Shown here: positions 12,197 to 12,637 of the stretch, piece by piece
Numbering within the stretch: position 1 is the stretch's first letter
Layout: each line of letters opens with the position of its first letter
Source: DAIRVC01 sp036803025
GTDB taxonomy: Bacteria > Chloroflexota > Anaerolineae > Anaerolineales > E44-bin32
DNA length: 12,637 bases
Direction of reading: 5' to 3'
NCBI GenBank assembly: GCA_036803025.1
Contig: DAIRVC010000068.1
Location: 1-12,637, forward strand
Notes under the pieces: model-generated
The model's input: only the letters and a program-made list of their open reading frames with translations
Told to the model about the DNA's origin: nothing
The model's database searches: none
Program-made: the position numbers and the translations under genes

Positions 12197-12637
12197 GCCC
12201 TCGTCACCTGCCTGGAACCCGAACACCCGCCTGGTCGCCGGGATCGTGCTGCTGCTCCTGGCCTGGCTGCTGCTATCCAGGCTGAATTCCCTGCTGGCCC
12301 CCGTCCTGCTGGCCGCGATGCTGACCTACATCCTGCATCCGGCAGTCAACTGGCTCAACCGGCGCATGCCTCGCGGTCTGGCGGTATTGTTGGTCTACCT
12401 GCTGCTCATCATTGTGGGGGCCGGCGCGAGCACTGCGCTGGGCCTGGCCGTCTCACAACAGGTGGTCGGCCTGGTCGAAGACGTGGCCCGATGGTCGTCC
12501 GAGATCCCGGCCGCGCTCGAACGGATCTCCGAGATGCGATTCACGCTCGGCCCGTGTGTGATCGACTTGGGGACCATCAACCCCGAGCCCGCCCTGGCTT
12601 CCCTTTCGTCAGCGATACGCCCCAGTATATCCGGCGC
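12174..12637 (+). CDS. AI-2E family transporter, second copy (3' partial)
   Basis: The gene starts at GTG 12174, inside the end of the first transporter but in another frame. It has a very strong ribosome-binding site, GGAGGTGA at 12163-12170, which lies within the upstream gene. The frame is open to the window end, leaving 154 residues visible. After a short polar, proline-rich N-terminus (SKPPSPEPSSPAWNPN), paired helices at about 20-36 and 38-58 end in YILHPAVNWL. A further helix lies at about 68-95 (GLAVLLVYLLLIIVGAG), and then comes an amphipathic loop. This matches the N-terminal pattern of the first transporter (helix pair, then APLVLAGIVAYVLTPVVDFL, there at about 35-54), so the two are paralogues made together. 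Whether they form a heteromer is unknown. Confidence 0.88.
   Translation, partial: MSKPPSPEPSSPAWNPNTRLVAGIVLLLLAWLLLSRLNSLLAPVLLAAMLTYILHPAVNWLNRRMPRGLAVLLVYLLLIIVGAGASTALGLAVSQQVVGLVEDVARWSSEIPAALERISEMRFTLGPCVIDLGTINPEPALASLSSAIRPSISG

Overview
The window is GC-rich, densely packed bacterial chromosome with every recognisable gene on the + strand. No mobile element, CRISPR array, tRNA or rRNA gene was seen. The gene content suggests a member of the Chloroflexota (Anaerolineae-like): an archaeal/eukaryotic-type prolyl-tRNA synthetase, a DUF4032/ParB-like protein, rpsO-pnp, and tandem AI-2E-family permeases. This taxonomic guess is inference from gene content and style, not from a marker phylogeny.

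Layout. (1) 3-2406 holds a membrane-anchored protein of unknown function, cut by the window start, followed by a large secreted helical/six-cysteine protein, also unknown. A related palindromic, G6-containing repeat follows each of these genes (about 662-710 and 2434-2477). (2) 2479-7862 looks like one long operon. A perfect consensus sigma-70-type promoter (TTGACA-N17-TATAAT) drives a leader of about 140 nt. The leader carries a possible leaderless 20-codon, proline-rich upstream ORF and a strong intrinsic terminator ending about 20 nt before the first main gene. The genes then follow almost without gaps: a MazG-like nucleotide pyrophosphohydrolase, a small calcineurin-like phosphoesterase, a ParB-like/DUF4032 protein, an APH-fold phosphotransferase, prolyl-tRNA synthetase (proS) and an AlkD/HEAT-like protein. 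(3) 7821-10708 is the conserved rpsO-pnp pair. Its main promoter lies inside the 3' end of the preceding gene. The intergenic region holds a stable stem-loop and a possible second promoter, recalling the arrangement known from enterobacteria. (4) 10709-11086 is noncoding and ends in a promoter whose predicted transcription start coincides with the ATG of the next gene. (5) 11087-12637 encodes two overlapping AI-2E-family permeases, the second cut by the window end.

How the parts fit: region 2 combines nucleotide hygiene, phosphoester hydrolysis, small-molecule phosphorylation, proline charging and a possible DNA-alkylation-repair fold. Region 3 supplies a ribosomal protein and the main 3'-5' RNA phosphorolase. 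The observation most worth following up is the leader at 2479-2656. A proline-rich, apparently leaderless mini-ORF followed by a terminator, upstream of an operon containing proS, looks like a possible ribosome-mediated attenuator for proline. This is a hypothesis from sequence layout only; a clean antiterminator is not obvious by eye.
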